The notes under the pieces were generated by a model. It was not told the origin of the DNA. It worked only from the letters and a program-made list of their open reading frames with translations, and did no database searches. The translations under genes were made by a program, and so were the position numbers. From Streptomyces sp. AC512_CC834 (GTDB taxonomy: Bacteria; Actinomycetota; Actinomycetes; Streptomycetales; Streptomycetaceae), in the NCBI RefSeq assembly GCF_019049325.1, contig NZ_JAGMUO010000128.1, forward strand, positions 1 to 64,000: 64,000 nucleotides of DNA. Reading direction: 5' to 3'. This document shows, piece after piece, positions 8,271 to 16,832 of this stretch (its first letter is position 1; each line of letters begins with the position of its first letter).

Positions 8271-9749
8271 CTATTCTCCCGCTCCGCCGTGCAGACTCCG
8301 CACCGGGTGGGCCGTGAGCTGCTCCACACCCCGCAGGTCGCCCCGGAGCCGGTCCGCGGCGGCGTACGCGCTCGCGATGCTCGCCGGGATGCCGACGCCG
8401 TCGTAGGCCGCGCCGCACACCGCGAGACCCGGGAGCTTCGCGACGTGCTCGCGCACGCGGGCCACGCGCGCGTGGTGGCCGACGGGGTACTGGGGCAGGC
8501 CGTCCCGCCAGCGGGTGACGCGGGTGGCGACGGGCTGGGCGGTCAGTCCGGTGGCCTCCGCGAGGTCGTGCCGGGAGACGGCGACGAGGCCCGCGTCGTC
8601 GCGGCCGAGGATCTCCGTGTCGCCGTACCGGCCGACCGAGGCGCGCAGGACGACCAGGTCCGGGTCCTCGTCGGCGATCCAGCCCCACTTGCGGGAGGCG
8701 AAGGTGGACGCCTTGATGGTGTGCCCGTCGACCGGCGGCACGAGGAAGCCGCTGCCCTCGGGGAGCGCGGTGGCCTCGGAGCGGCGGTAGGCGAGGGTGA
8801 TCAGGGCCATCGAGGCGTACTCCACCGCGGACAGCTCGGCAGCGGCGGCGGGCGCCTCGGCGCGCAGCAGTCCGGCGGCCGGGCCTGCGGGCACGGCGAC
8901 GACGACGGCGCCGGCGTGCAGCACCCGGTCGCCGGCCGAGATCCGCCAGCCGCCGGTGGCGGTGCGGCGCAGCTCCGTGACGGGCGCCCGGGTGACGATC
9001 TCGCCGCCCCGCGCGCGCACCGACTCGGCGACGGCGAGGGGGAGGGTGCCGATGCCGCCCTCGATGCCCATGAACACCGGCCCGCTCGCCGGCGAGGTGG
9101 CCGTCCGGCCCTGGAGCGCGCGCACCGCCTCGGTGAGGGAGGTGTGGGTGCGGGCGGCCTCGAAGAGCTGGGGTACGGCCGAGCGCAGGGAGATGCGGTA
9201 GGCGTCGCCCGCGTAGACGCCGCCCAGCAGGGGTTCGACGAGGCGGTCGACGACCTCGCGGCCCAGGCGCGCGGCGACGTACTCCCCCACGGCCACGTCG
9301 TCGCCGACCTCGGTGCGGGGCAGTTCGGCGTCGCGCTCGATGCGGGCGAGGCCCTCCTCGGAGACCACGCCGGTCAGGGCGGCGGCGGTGCCGGGGACGC
9401 CCATGACGTGGCCCTTGGGCATGGGGCGCAGGGTGCCGCGGGTCCACAGGGAGGCGGACGCGGTGGACGGCGGCTGGAGGCGGTCGGCGAGACCGGCCTC
9501 GCGGGCCAGGCCGACGGCCTCGGGGCGGCGGGCCAGCATCGACTCGGCGCCGAGATCGACGCGCACCCCGGCGATCTCGCCGGGCAGCAGCTTGCCGCCG
9601 ACGCGGTCGGACGCCTCAAGGACGGTCACCCGCGCGCCGCGCTCCAGCAGGCGGTGGGCGGCGGCCAGTCCGGCGATGCCTGCTCCGACGACGACTACAT
9701 GTCCCGTGCCCGTGGGAATCTCACCCGCGGGGCTCTCGCTTGCGCACAT
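8271..9749 (-). CDS. hemY: Coproporphyrinogen III oxidase (HemY/CgoX, protoporphyrinogen-oxidase family)
   Basis: A 492-residue FAD enzyme. The N-terminal Rossmann motif [18 protein letters not shown] continues to [13 protein letters not shown] (about 18-52), and the C-terminal FAD segment is [21 protein letters not shown]. In organisms with HemQ, this family oxidises coproporphyrinogen III to coproporphyrin III with oxygen rather than acting on protoporphyrinogen. Start MCASESPAG at 9749. It is transcribed first and followed by hemQ after 4 bases. The 195-bp upstream gap to the divergent DUF4349 gene holds three short CCCGCAAGGT repeats and presumably both promoters. Confidence 0.9.
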   Translation of the reverse strand: MCASESPAGEIPTGTGHVVVVGAGIAGLAAAHRLLERGARVTVLEASDRVGGKLLPGEIAGVRVDLGAESMLARRPEAVGLAREAGLADRLQPPSTASASLWTRGTLRPMPKGHVMGVPGTAAALTGVVSEEGLARIERDAELPRTEVGDDVAVGEYVAARLGREVVDRLVEPLLGGVYAGDAYRISLRSAVPQLFEAARTHTSLTEAVRALQGRTATSPASGPVFMGIEGGIGTLPLAVAESVRARGGEIVTRAPVTELRRTATGGWRISAGDRVLHAGAVVVAVPAGPAAGLLRAEAPAAAAELSAVEYASMALITLAYRRSEATALPEGSGFLVPPVDGHTIKASTFASRKWGWIADEDPDLVVLRASVGRYGDTEILGRDDAGLVAVSRHDLAEATGLTAQPVATRVTRWRDGLPQYPVGHHARVARVREHVAKLPGLAVCGAAYDGVGIPASIASAYAAADRLRGDLRGVEQLTAHPVRSLHGGAGE

Positions 9750-9945
9750 GACCCAAGCGTCTCAGACCCCGCCGCCCCGGCCCCGGGGCCGGGTGGCCCC
9801 GTCACCGGGCCCACAGGTCCCGCAAGGTCCCGCAAGGTCCCGCGAGTCCGGACCGTGATCTCTTCGGAACCGTTCCGCGCCGTCGTCGGCGCCCCTCCGC
9901 GCGTCGTAGAGACATCAGTTGTCACGACCCTCGGGGGGACTCACC

Positions 9946-10956
9946 ATGCAGTCACGACGATCAGCGACACGACGGTCCGCACCGCCCGCCCGCGCCCTGG
10001 CCGGCCTGCTGCTGGTCACGGCACTCGCGCTCACCGGCTGCAGCGGGTCGGGCGGCGGTTCCGACTCGGCCGGCGCCGCCGCCAAGGCCCCCGCGTCCAA
10101 GGCGGACTCCCAGGCGGACGGCCGGGCCGGGGCGGCCGGTGAGAGCGGCCAGGCTGACGGCGCCGGGGCGAGCGCGCCGCCGAAGCTCGCCCCGGCCCAC
10201 ATCATCCGCACCGTCTCCCTGAGCGTGCAGGTCAAGGACACCGCCAAGGCGCTCGACGCGGCCCGCACCGCGACCGAGAACGCCGGTGGCTACGTCGGCG
10301 ACGAGACCACGAACCGGGACGCGGAGGGGCATGAGCGGACCGAGGTGACGCTGCGTGTGCCCGTGGAGCGGTACGAGGACGTGCTCGACGACCTGGAGGG
10401 CGCCGGGAAGCTGCTCCGGCGCGACGCGAAGGCCGAGGACGTCACCGACCAGGTGGTGGACGTCGAGAGCCGCGTGAAGTCCCAGCGCGCCAGCGTGGCC
10501 CGCGTCCGCGAGCTGATGGACCGGGCGACGAAGCTGAGCGACGTGGTGGCCCTGGAGGGCGAGCTGAGCACCCGCCAGGCGGAGCTGGAGGCGCTGCTCG
10601 CCCGGCAGGCGTCCCTGAAGGACCGTACGAGCCTGGCCACCATCACCCTCTCCCTGTCCGAGACGCCGGTGAAGCGGGTGGAGAAGAAGGAGGAGGACGA
10701 GGACCCCGGGTTCACGGACGCGCTGGCCGGCGGCTGGGACGCCTTCGTGACCATGCTGCGCTGGGTGGCGGTGGTGCTCGGCGCGGTGCTGCCGTTCGCC
10801 GCGGTCGCGGCGCTGCTCGCGCTGCTGTGGCTGCGGGTCGTACGCCCCCGGCTGCCGCGCCGCCCGGCCCCGACAGCGGCAGCGGCACCGGCACCGGCGC
10901 CCGAGGGCGCGCGCCGCGAGGAGGCGCACGGCGAGGAGCCCGGCGCGCAGGACTGA
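9946..10956 (+). CDS. DUF4349 lipoprotein
   Basis: A 336-residue surface lipoprotein. The signal peptide ends in lipobox LALTGC (Cys32). A low-complexity Ala/Gly spacer leads to the DUF4349 domain (about 84-250): HIIRTVSLSVQVKDTAKALDAA, ENAGGYVGDE, LRVPVERYEDVLDDL, then a heptad-rich coiled coil (VESRVKSQRASVARVRELM.. LSTRQAELEALLARQASL). One membrane helix follows near 260-290 and then a Pro/Ala-rich tail. DUF4349 proteins are membrane-anchored and of unknown role, perhaps envelope stress sensing. ATG 9946 with GGGGGGAC upstream is preferred over an earlier start that would spoil the signal peptide. The gene is divergent from hemY. Confidence 0.8.
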   Translation: MQSRRSATRRSAPPARALAGLLLVTALALTGCSGSGGGSDSAGAAAKAPASKADSQADGRAGAAGESGQADGAGASAPPKLAPAHIIRTVSLSVQVKDTAKALDAARTATENAGGYVGDETTNRDAEGHERTEVTLRVPVERYEDVLDDLEGAGKLLRRDAKAEDVTDQVVDVESRVKSQRASVARVRELMDRATKLSDVVALEGELSTRQAELEALLARQASLKDRTSLATITLSLSETPVKRVEKKEEDEDPGFTDALAGGWDAFVTMLRWVAVVLGAVLPFAAVAALLALLWLRVVRPRLPRRPAPTAAAAPAPAPEGARREEAHGEEPGAQD

Positions 10957-11006
10957 CAGGGCAGGACCGACGGGACTGAAATGCCCCGCCCACGTACCGT
11001 GTTCGC

Positions 11007-12404
11007 ATGAACATGAGTGCTGCGGGCGGTACGAGGGAGCGACTGGTCGTGATCGGCGGTGACGCCGCGGGGATGTCCGCGGCGTCGCAGGCGCGCCGGC
11101 TGAAGGGACCCGGCGAGCTGGAGATCGTGGCGTTCGAACGCGGCCACTTCAGTTCGTTCTCGGCGTGCGGCATCCCGTACTGGGTGGGCGGTGACGTGGC
11201 CGAACGGGACCGGCTGATCGCGCGCACGCCCGAGGAGCACCGCGCCCGGGACATCGACCTCAGGATGCGCACCGAGGTCACGGAGATCGACGTCGCCGGC
11301 GGGCGGGTACGCGCGCGTGACGTCGATTCCGGGGCCGAGTCCTGGACGTCGTACGACAAGCTCGTGATCGGGACCGGGGCGCGCCCGATCCGGCCGGAGC
11401 TGCCGGGCGTCGACGCGCCCGGTGTGCACGGGGTGCAGACGCTGGACGACGGGCAGGCGCTGCTCGACACGCTGGCACGCGCGCGTGGCCGTCGCGCCGT
11501 GGTCGTCGGCGCCGGGTACATCGGTGTGGAGATGGCCGAGGCGCTGATCAACCGCGGTTACGAGGTGACGGTCGTCAACCGCGGCCGGGAGCCGATGTCG
11601 ACGCTGGACCCGGACATGGGCCGCATGGTGCACGAGGCGATGGAGGGCCTCGGCATCACCATGGTGAACGGCGCCGAGGTCACCAAGGTGCTGACCGGGG
11701 ACGACGGCCGGGTCCGGGCGGTGGCCACCGAGGACGCCGAGTTCCCGGCGGACGTGGTGGTGCTCGGCATCGGCGTACGTCCCGAGACGGGGCTCGCCGG
11801 GGCCGCGGGGCTGCCGCTCGGCGCCCACGGCGGACTGCTGACCGACCTGGCGATGCGGGTGCGCGGGCACGAGAACATCTGGGCGGGCGGTGACTGCGTG
11901 GAGGTACTCGACCTGGTCTCCGGGCAGGAGCGGCACATTCCGCTCGGCACCCACGCCAACAAGCACGGTCAGGTCATCGGCACCAACGTGGGCGGCGGTT
12001 ACGCCACCTTCCCGGGCGTGGTCGGCACCGCGGTCAGCAAGGTCTGCGACCTGGAGATCGCGCGGACCGGGCTGCGGGAGAAGGACGCGCTGCGGGCGGG
12101 GCTGCGGTTCGTGACGGCGACGATCGAGTCGACCAGCCGTGCGGGCTACTACCCGGGGGCCTCCCCCATGACGGTGAAGATGCTCGCCGAGCGGCGCACC
12201 GGACGGCTGCTCGGCGTCCAGATCGTCGGCCGTGAGGGCGCGGGCAAGCGGGTCGACGTCGCCGCGGTGGCCCTCACGGCCGGGATGACGGTCGAGCGGA
12301 TGACCGCCCTGGACCTGGGGTACGCGCCGCCCTTCTCACCGGTGTGGGACCCCGTCCTGGTGGCCGCCCGCAAGGCGGCGCGGGCGGTGGAGCGGCAGCG
12401 CTGA
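11007..12404 (+). CDS. FAD-dependent pyridine nucleotide-disulfide oxidoreductase, CoA-disulfide reductase/NADH oxidase-like
   Basis: A 465-residue flavoprotein of the class with a single redox Cys. It has the FAD motif LVVIGGDAAGMSAASQARR (13-31), redox-active Cys54 in FSSFSACGIPYWVGG, the NAD(P)H motif AVVVGAGYIGVEMAEALINRG, the second FAD motif ENIWAGGDCVEVLDLV, and a C-terminal dimerisation domain ending GYAPPFSPVWDPVLVAARKA. The S-x-x-x-C-G-I-P-Y pattern is that of CoA-disulfide reductases and NADH oxidases/peroxidases, which reduce a disulfide or oxygen through a Cys-SOH or Cys-S-SCoA intermediate. Substrate not decidable from sequence. Cytosolic. The start is MNMSAAGG, about 50 bp after the DUF4349 gene. 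Confidence 0.85.
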   Translation: MNMSAAGGTRERLVVIGGDAAGMSAASQARRLKGPGELEIVAFERGHFSSFSACGIPYWVGGDVAERDRLIARTPEEHRARDIDLRMRTEVTEIDVAGGRVRARDVDSGAESWTSYDKLVIGTGARPIRPELPGVDAPGVHGVQTLDDGQALLDTLARARGRRAVVVGAGYIGVEMAEALINRGYEVTVVNRGREPMSTLDPDMGRMVHEAMEGLGITMVNGAEVTKVLTGDDGRVRAVATEDAEFPADVVVLGIGVRPETGLAGAAGLPLGAHGGLLTDLAMRVRGHENIWAGGDCVEVLDLVSGQERHIPLGTHANKHGQVIGTNVGGGYATFPGVVGTAVSKVCDLEIARTGLREKDALRAGLRFVTATIESTSRAGYYPGASPMTVKMLAERRTGRLLGVQIVGREGAGKRVDVAAVALTAGMTVERMTALDLGYAPPFSPVWDPVLVAARKAARAVERQR

Positions 12405-12432
12405 GCGGCAGCGCTGAGCGGGCCGCCGGGGC

Positions 12433-12813
12433 CTACGCCGTCCCGTTGATGCGGTCGATAGCCTGCCGCGCCTGCTCGGCCGGCGGCCGTGCGGGCAGGG
12501 AGGACACCGAGGCCGGGGTGCCCATCGACGCCGGAGCGGTCGCCGGTACGGGGGCGGTCGCCGGTGCCGGGGCGCTCACGGCGGGCGGCTGCTCACCGGC
12601 CCGCTTGGCGTGGGACGCGCCCCGCGCGGAGCGCAGCCGGCTGCTCACCGCCTCGTCCAGTGTCACCGGCCGCTGAAGCTGCGCGGCCAGCCGCCCGGCC
12701 TCCTGACCGAGCCGGGCGACGTCCTCCCAGGGCAGGCGCAGCACGAGGGAGACCTCGGCCTCGCCGTCGGGGAGGGCCTGCATCGCCGGAGCCGGTGTGA
12801 CCCGTTCGTTCAT
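12433..12813 (-). CDS. Hypothetical Ala/Pro-rich protein (126 aa)
   Basis: The N-terminal half (MNERVTPAPAMQALPDGEAEVSLVLRLPWEDVARLGQEAGRLAAQL) looks like an ordered alpha/beta segment. The C-terminal half is a low-complexity Ala/Pro/Thr linker ending in a short helix (EQARQAIDRINGTA). ATG 12813 has GAGGA 8 bases upstream. No recognised family; no signal peptide or membrane segment. It converges with the flavoprotein gene and is divergent from the rhomboid gene. Codon bias is typical of the region, so it is probably real. Confidence 0.55.
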   Translation of the reverse strand: MNERVTPAPAMQALPDGEAEVSLVLRLPWEDVARLGQEAGRLAAQLQRPVTLDEAVSSRLRSARGASHAKRAGEQPPAVSAPAPATAPVPATAPASMGTPASVSSLPARPPAEQARQAIDRINGTA

Positions 12814-12949
12814 CGCCTGTGTCCTCACGTCGTCCCCACGCCCCGCCTTCCCCGGGCCGCGGGCGGTTGAGAGGACATACGTCCACACGGACGGGGGCGT
12901 TCAAAGGGCCGGACCGGTTCACGGACCGTCAGGGGGGCAGTAGTGTCCC

Positions 12950-13768
12950 GTGGTCATCCCCGTCCATGACGTGAATCCGGCGCGCCGTACCCCGTGGGTG
13001 ACGTACGCCCTGATCCTCGCGAACGTCCTGGTGTTCCTGTTCACCCCCGGCACGACCGGGTCCGCGACGGGCGACGGCTCGCTCGCGCAACTGTGTGACC
13101 TCCAGGCGTTCCTGGACCACTACGCGGCGGTGCCGCAGGAGTTGCTCCAGCACCGGATGCCGCGGCTGGTGCCGACGGGAGCGACCGGGATCGGCCCGCA
13201 GGGGCCGGGCTGCGTGGTCGCGCCGCCCGGCTACGACAAGTCGCCCGAGCTGAGCGTCCTGACGGCGATGTTCCTGCACGGCGGCTGGCTGCACCTGCTG
13301 GGCAACATGCTCTTCCTGTGGATCTTCGGCAACAACGTCGAGGACCGCATGGGCCACCTGCGTTTCCTGCTCTTCTACGGCGTCTGCGGCTACGCGGCGA
13401 CCTACGGCTTCGCCCTCCTCAACGCCGACTCGGGCGCTCCGCTGATCGGCGCCTCGGGCGCGATCGCCGGTGTGCTCGGCGCGTATCTGGTGCTGTATCC
13501 GAGGGCGCGCGTCTGGGTCCTGGTCCCCTTCCTGATCTTCCTGCCGCTGCGGCTGCCGGCCTGGCTCGTGCTGGGTTTCTGGTTCGGGCTCCAGGCGGTC
13601 TACTCGTCCGGCGGCGCCGTCTCGGACGCCGGCACCGTGGCGTACGTGGCCCACGTCGTCGGCTTCGTCGTCGGCATGCTGGTCGCCTGGCCGCTGCGGC
13701 GGGGCACGCCTGACCCGCCGGAGCCGCGCGGGCTGCTGTTCGGCAGGCGGGCGCGGCCGGGGTGGTGA
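12950..13768 (+). CDS. Rhomboid-family intramembrane serine protease
   Basis: A 272-residue, six-helix membrane protein. The motif LHGGWLHLLGNMLFLWIFG (109-127) supplies Asn119. Catalytic Ser169 lies in GASGAIAG and His235 in AYVAHVVGFVVG; the membrane-inserted Arg region is YPRARV. These are the defining rhomboid elements. An unusually long N-terminal loop (about 31-100) between helix 1 and helix 2 holds two Cys (49 and 88) and would face outside. The family cuts single-span membrane proteins within the membrane; the target is unknown. GTG start at 12950 preceded by AGGGGGG. Confidence 0.85.
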   Translation: MVIPVHDVNPARRTPWVTYALILANVLVFLFTPGTTGSATGDGSLAQLCDLQAFLDHYAAVPQELLQHRMPRLVPTGATGIGPQGPGCVVAPPGYDKSPELSVLTAMFLHGGWLHLLGNMLFLWIFGNNVEDRMGHLRFLLFYGVCGYAATYGFALLNADSGAPLIGASGAIAGVLGAYLVLYPRARVWVLVPFLIFLPLRLPAWLVLGFWFGLQAVYSSGGAVSDAGTVAYVAHVVGFVVGMLVAWPLRRGTPDPPEPRGLLFGRRARPGW

Positions 13769-13796
13769 CCGTCGGCGCCCGTGCGCGCCCGTGCGC

Positions 13797-15053
13797 TCAG
13801 GCGTGGGAGGCCTCGCCGGGGACGACGGGGGCGGCCGGGGCGGTCCAGCGGATGCGGGTGCTGCACAGCGCGACGGCGACGGCCGACGCGGCCACGGCGC
13901 CCATGCCCCAGGAGAGGTTGCTCGCGCCCGCGATGAAGCCGATGAGCGGCGGGCCGGCCAGCAGTCCGGTGGTGCCCATGGCGGCGACCAGGGTCAGCGC
14001 GTCGGAGCCCTGGCGGGCGGCGGCGGCGTAGACGCAGGGGGTCACGGCCGCGATCCCCAGGCCCATGCAGGCGAAGCCGGCCAGGGCCGGTGCGACGCCG
14101 CCGCTGACCAGGGCGACGGCGAGACCGGCACCGGCCACCGCGCTGCCCAGGAGGACGACGCGTCCGTCGCCCCAGCGGCCCCGCCAGCCGTCGGCGAAGA
14201 GGCGGGCGACGACCATCATTCCCGAGACGACGGCGATGCCCAGGGGCGCGAGTTGCGCCGAGGCCTCGGCGACGTCCTTGAGGTAGAGGGCGGACCAGTC
14301 GTTCATGGCTCCTTCGGCGACCGTGCCGAAGACCATGGCGCAGCACATCCACAGGGTCAGGCTGGAGGGGACGGTCCAGCGGCGGCGGCCCGGCTTCGGA
14401 CCGGCGGGGGTGCCGGGGTCGGCGCCGGTCTCGGGGGCGGTGTCAGGGTCGGTGCCGGTGTCGGGGGTGGCCCGGTCGGCGGGGGCTTCCTCGTCGAGCA
14501 GTCCCGTCCGCGCGGACGCGCCCAGTACGGCGAGGAGGGCGGCGGCCACGGCGAAGTGCGCCGCGACCGATCCGGTGGCGGCGGTCATGCCGGAGGCGAG
14601 CAGGGCCGCGAGCAGTGATCCGGCGCTGAAGGTGGCGTGCAGCTTGGCCATGGTGTTGCGTTCGTGGCGGGTCTCCAGGGCCGCTCCCTGCGCGTTCATG
14701 GCCACGTTCAGGCAGCCGACGAGGACGCCGTCGGCGCACATCACCACCAGGGCCGTCGGATAGTCCGGGGCCGCCGCCAGGGCGAGCAGCAGCAGGGCCA
14801 GGCCGAGCTGGGAGACCAGCGCGAGCCGGCGCGATCCCAGGCGCCGCATCAGCCAGGCCACCACGGGGAAGGACACCGCCGCGCCGACCCCAGCGGCCAT
14901 CAGGAGCACGCCCACCTCGGCCGCGCTCAGGTCCAGGTCGGCCTTGACGGCCGGGATCCGCGCGGCCCAGGTGGCGTACTGGAAGCCGAGGGACAGGAAC
15001 AGCGCGGCGATCGCCACCTGGCCGCGCAGGAAGGGATCGTGGAGGCGGGACAC
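13797..15053 (-). CDS. MFS transporter, last gene of the PhyH-decarboxylase operon
   Basis: A 418-residue protein with about 12 membrane helices in two halves, separated by an acidic cytoplasmic loop rich in repeated Asp-Thr-Gly/Pro (about 192-222). Helix 1 begins FLRGQVAIAALFLSLGFQYATWAARIPAVK, which resembles MFS proteins of the FucP/YcaD-like sugar or drug group. It starts 5 bases after the stop of the GNAT gene, so it is part of the same five-gene operon and is the natural candidate to export, or take up, the product of that operon. Direction of transport unknown. Confidence 0.8.
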   Translation of the reverse strand: MSRLHDPFLRGQVAIAALFLSLGFQYATWAARIPAVKADLDLSAAEVGVLLMAAGVGAAVSFPVVAWLMRRLGSRRLALVSQLGLALLLLALAAAPDYPTALVVMCADGVLVGCLNVAMNAQGAALETRHERNTMAKLHATFSAGSLLAALLASGMTAATGSVAAHFAVAAALLAVLGASARTGLLDEEAPADRATPDTGTDPDTAPETGADPGTPAGPKPGRRRWTVPSSLTLWMCCAMVFGTVAEGAMNDWSALYLKDVAEASAQLAPLGIAVVSGMMVVARLFADGWRGRWGDGRVVLLGSAVAGAGLAVALVSGGVAPALAGFACMGLGIAAVTPCVYAAAARQGSDALTLVAAMGTTGLLAGPPLIGFIAGASNLSWGMGAVAASAVAVALCSTRIRWTAPAAPVVPGEASHA

Positions 15054-15058
15054 GCGTA

Positions 15059-15607
15059 TCAGCTCACTTCGCGCAGGGTGGTGGACGGGGAGGGGGCCGG
15101 GTGGGCCCGTACCGACTTGGACATGTACACGGCGCCCTGGCCGTACGCGCCGACGGGCACGACGCCCGGCTCGGCCACGAATCCGCGCGCCGACCAGAAC
15201 CGTTCGGTGCCGCCCACGGCGACCAGGGAGATCCGCTCGTCCCCGCGTGCCCGGGCGGTGCCGGTGAGGTGGCGCAGGAGGTGCCGCGCGAGGCCCCTGC
15301 GGCGCAGGCCCGGGGCCACGACGATGTCGTGCAGGTGGAGGTTGCCGGGCGGGAGCGCGGGCGCGGTCCCCTCCGTCCGCGTCAGGTCCGGGTAGTGGTG
15401 CGGCGGATAGGGCAGCGCGAGCACGTAGCCGGCCGTGCGGGCGCCGACGTCCGCGACGAAGCAGGTGTCCGGCGAGGCCGCCGCCCGGGACTGCAGCGCC
15501 GCCCGGCCCTCCGACAGGCCGAGGCCCGTGTAGGCGTCCCGTTCCAGCGCCACGACCGCGTCCCAGTCCTCGTCGGCGAGGGGGCGTACGCGCACGGTGT
15601 CAGCCAT
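15059..15607 (-). CDS. GNAT N-acetyltransferase in the PhyH-decarboxylase operon
   Basis: A 182-residue GNAT. Strand-4/motif A region LHDIVVAPGLRRRGLARHLLRHLTGTAR has the P-G-x-R-R-R-G-L-A acetyl-CoA pyrophosphate loop. VGGTERFWSARGFVAEPG matches motif B, where the Phe-Trp-x-x-x-G-F helix closes the active site. ATG 15607 is used because it overlaps the end of the decarboxylase gene by 8 bases and gives the usual length. Probably acylates the amine made by the upstream decarboxylase (inference from context), before export by the MFS protein encoded downstream. Confidence 0.8.
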   Translation of the reverse strand: MADTVRVRPLADEDWDAVVALERDAYTGLGLSEGRAALQSRAAASPDTCFVADVGARTAGYVLALPYPPHHYPDLTRTEGTAPALPPGNLHLHDIVVAPGLRRRGLARHLLRHLTGTARARGDERISLVAVGGTERFWSARGFVAEPGVVPVGAYGQGAVYMSKSVRAHPAPSPSTTLREVS

Positions 15608-16832
15608 CGGCGCCGGTCCCGTCCGGGCGGCCCGCACAGGCGTACGGGAGGGGGGCGAAGCCGTTGAAGCCCAGGGTGGTGTAGCCGGCCGCGTACGCGC
15701 CGCAGGACAGCACCCAGACCGGGTCGCCCGAGGCCAGCGCCGCGGGCACCGGGACGAGTCCCTCCTCGTGGGAGTAGGCGTCGTCGCTGTCGCAGGTGGG
15801 TCCGGCGATCACGGCCGGGACGTACGGGCCGTCGGAGTGGCCCGGGAAGACGAGCCGGTACTGGAGGCCGTCCATCTCGTACAGGCCGTTGAACTTGCCG
15901 CAGCTCAGGTACAGCCAGTGCTGCGGTCGGCCGTCGGCCGCCCGGCGTTCGGTGAGGCGGGCGACGTGGGCGCGGATCGCGCCGTGGTCGGCGACGAGGT
16001 GCCGTCCGGGTTCGATGACGAACTCCAGGGGGCCGCCGTGGATCCGGCGCAGCTCGTCCATGCCCTCCCGGATCACCGCGAAGATCTTGTCGAGCGGTGG
16101 GTCGAGGGGGGTGCCGCGCCGGTCGCGGTAGCCGAGCGCGGGCAGGCCGCCGCCGAGGTTGACGTGGTCGACGCGGATGCCGCGGCGGCCGAGTTCGCGC
16201 AGGACGTCGCCCAGGTCCTCGACGGCGCCGTGCCACGCCTCGCCCGTCATCTGCTGGGAGCCGACGTGCACGGACAGGCCGGCCGGCACCAGACCGGCGT
16301 CCCGGGCCGCCTCCATGACGTGGAGGGCGTCGCCGGGCGGGCAGCCGAACTTGTTGCTCAGCCCCCACACCGCGCCCGCCCCGCCGGTCGTCACCCGGCA
16401 GAACACGCGGGAGCCGGGGGCGTGGGCGGCGAGGGCGGTCACGTCCTGGACGCTGTCGGTGGCGAAGGTGCGGATGCCGAGCCGGTACGCGTCGGCGATG
16501 TTCCGGTCGGACTTGACGGTGTTGCCGTAGTGCAGGCGTCCGGCCGGAACCCCGGCCCGCAGCGCCTGCTCCACCTCGCCGGGGCTCGCGGCGTCGACGC
16601 CGGCGCCCCGGTCCGCCAGCGCGGCGAGGACCTCGTCGACCGGGCAGGCCTTCATCGCGAACCGCACGTGTACGCCGGGCAGTTCGCGGCGCAGCGTGTC
16701 ATGGCGCCGCTCGATGCCTGCCAGGTCGTAGACGATCCGGTCCTCGGTGGCAGCGGCGAGCGCGGCGGCCAGGGGCGGGCTGAGGTCCGCGCCCGTCACC
16801 GCATCCGTCACCGCGTCCGTCACCGCGCTCAC
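15600..16832 (-). CDS. PLP-dependent fold-III decarboxylase (ornithine/diaminopimelate decarboxylase family)
   Basis: A 410-residue alanine-racemase-fold decarboxylase. Schiff-base Lys61 is in VRFAMKACP, and HVGSQQ gives the His that stacks on the cofactor. GGGLP is a Gly-rich phosphate loop, with EPGRHLVADHG and Cys347 in GPTCDSDDAY. The G-P-T-C-D-S-x-D motif is characteristic of ornithine/lysine decarboxylases rather than diaminopimelate decarboxylases, which have G-x-x-C-E-S-x-D. The expected reaction is therefore decarboxylation of ornithine or a related basic amino acid, possibly a hydroxylated one given the neighbouring dioxygenase. GTG start overlaps the upstream stop (GTGA). Confidence 0.8.
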   Translation of the reverse strand: MSAVTDAVTDAVTGADLSPPLAAALAAATEDRIVYDLAGIERRHDTLRRELPGVHVRFAMKACPVDEVLAALADRGAGVDAASPGEVEQALRAGVPAGRLHYGNTVKSDRNIADAYRLGIRTFATDSVQDVTALAAHAPGSRVFCRVTTGGAGAVWGLSNKFGCPPGDALHVMEAARDAGLVPAGLSVHVGSQQMTGEAWHGAVEDLGDVLRELGRRGIRVDHVNLGGGLPALGYRDRRGTPLDPPLDKIFAVIREGMDELRRIHGGPLEFVIEPGRHLVADHGAIRAHVARLTERRAADGRPQHWLYLSCGKFNGLYEMDGLQYRLVFPGHSDGPYVPAVIAGPTCDSDDAYSHEEGLVPVPAALASGDPVWVLSCGAYAAGYTTLGFNGFAPLPYACAGRPDGTGADG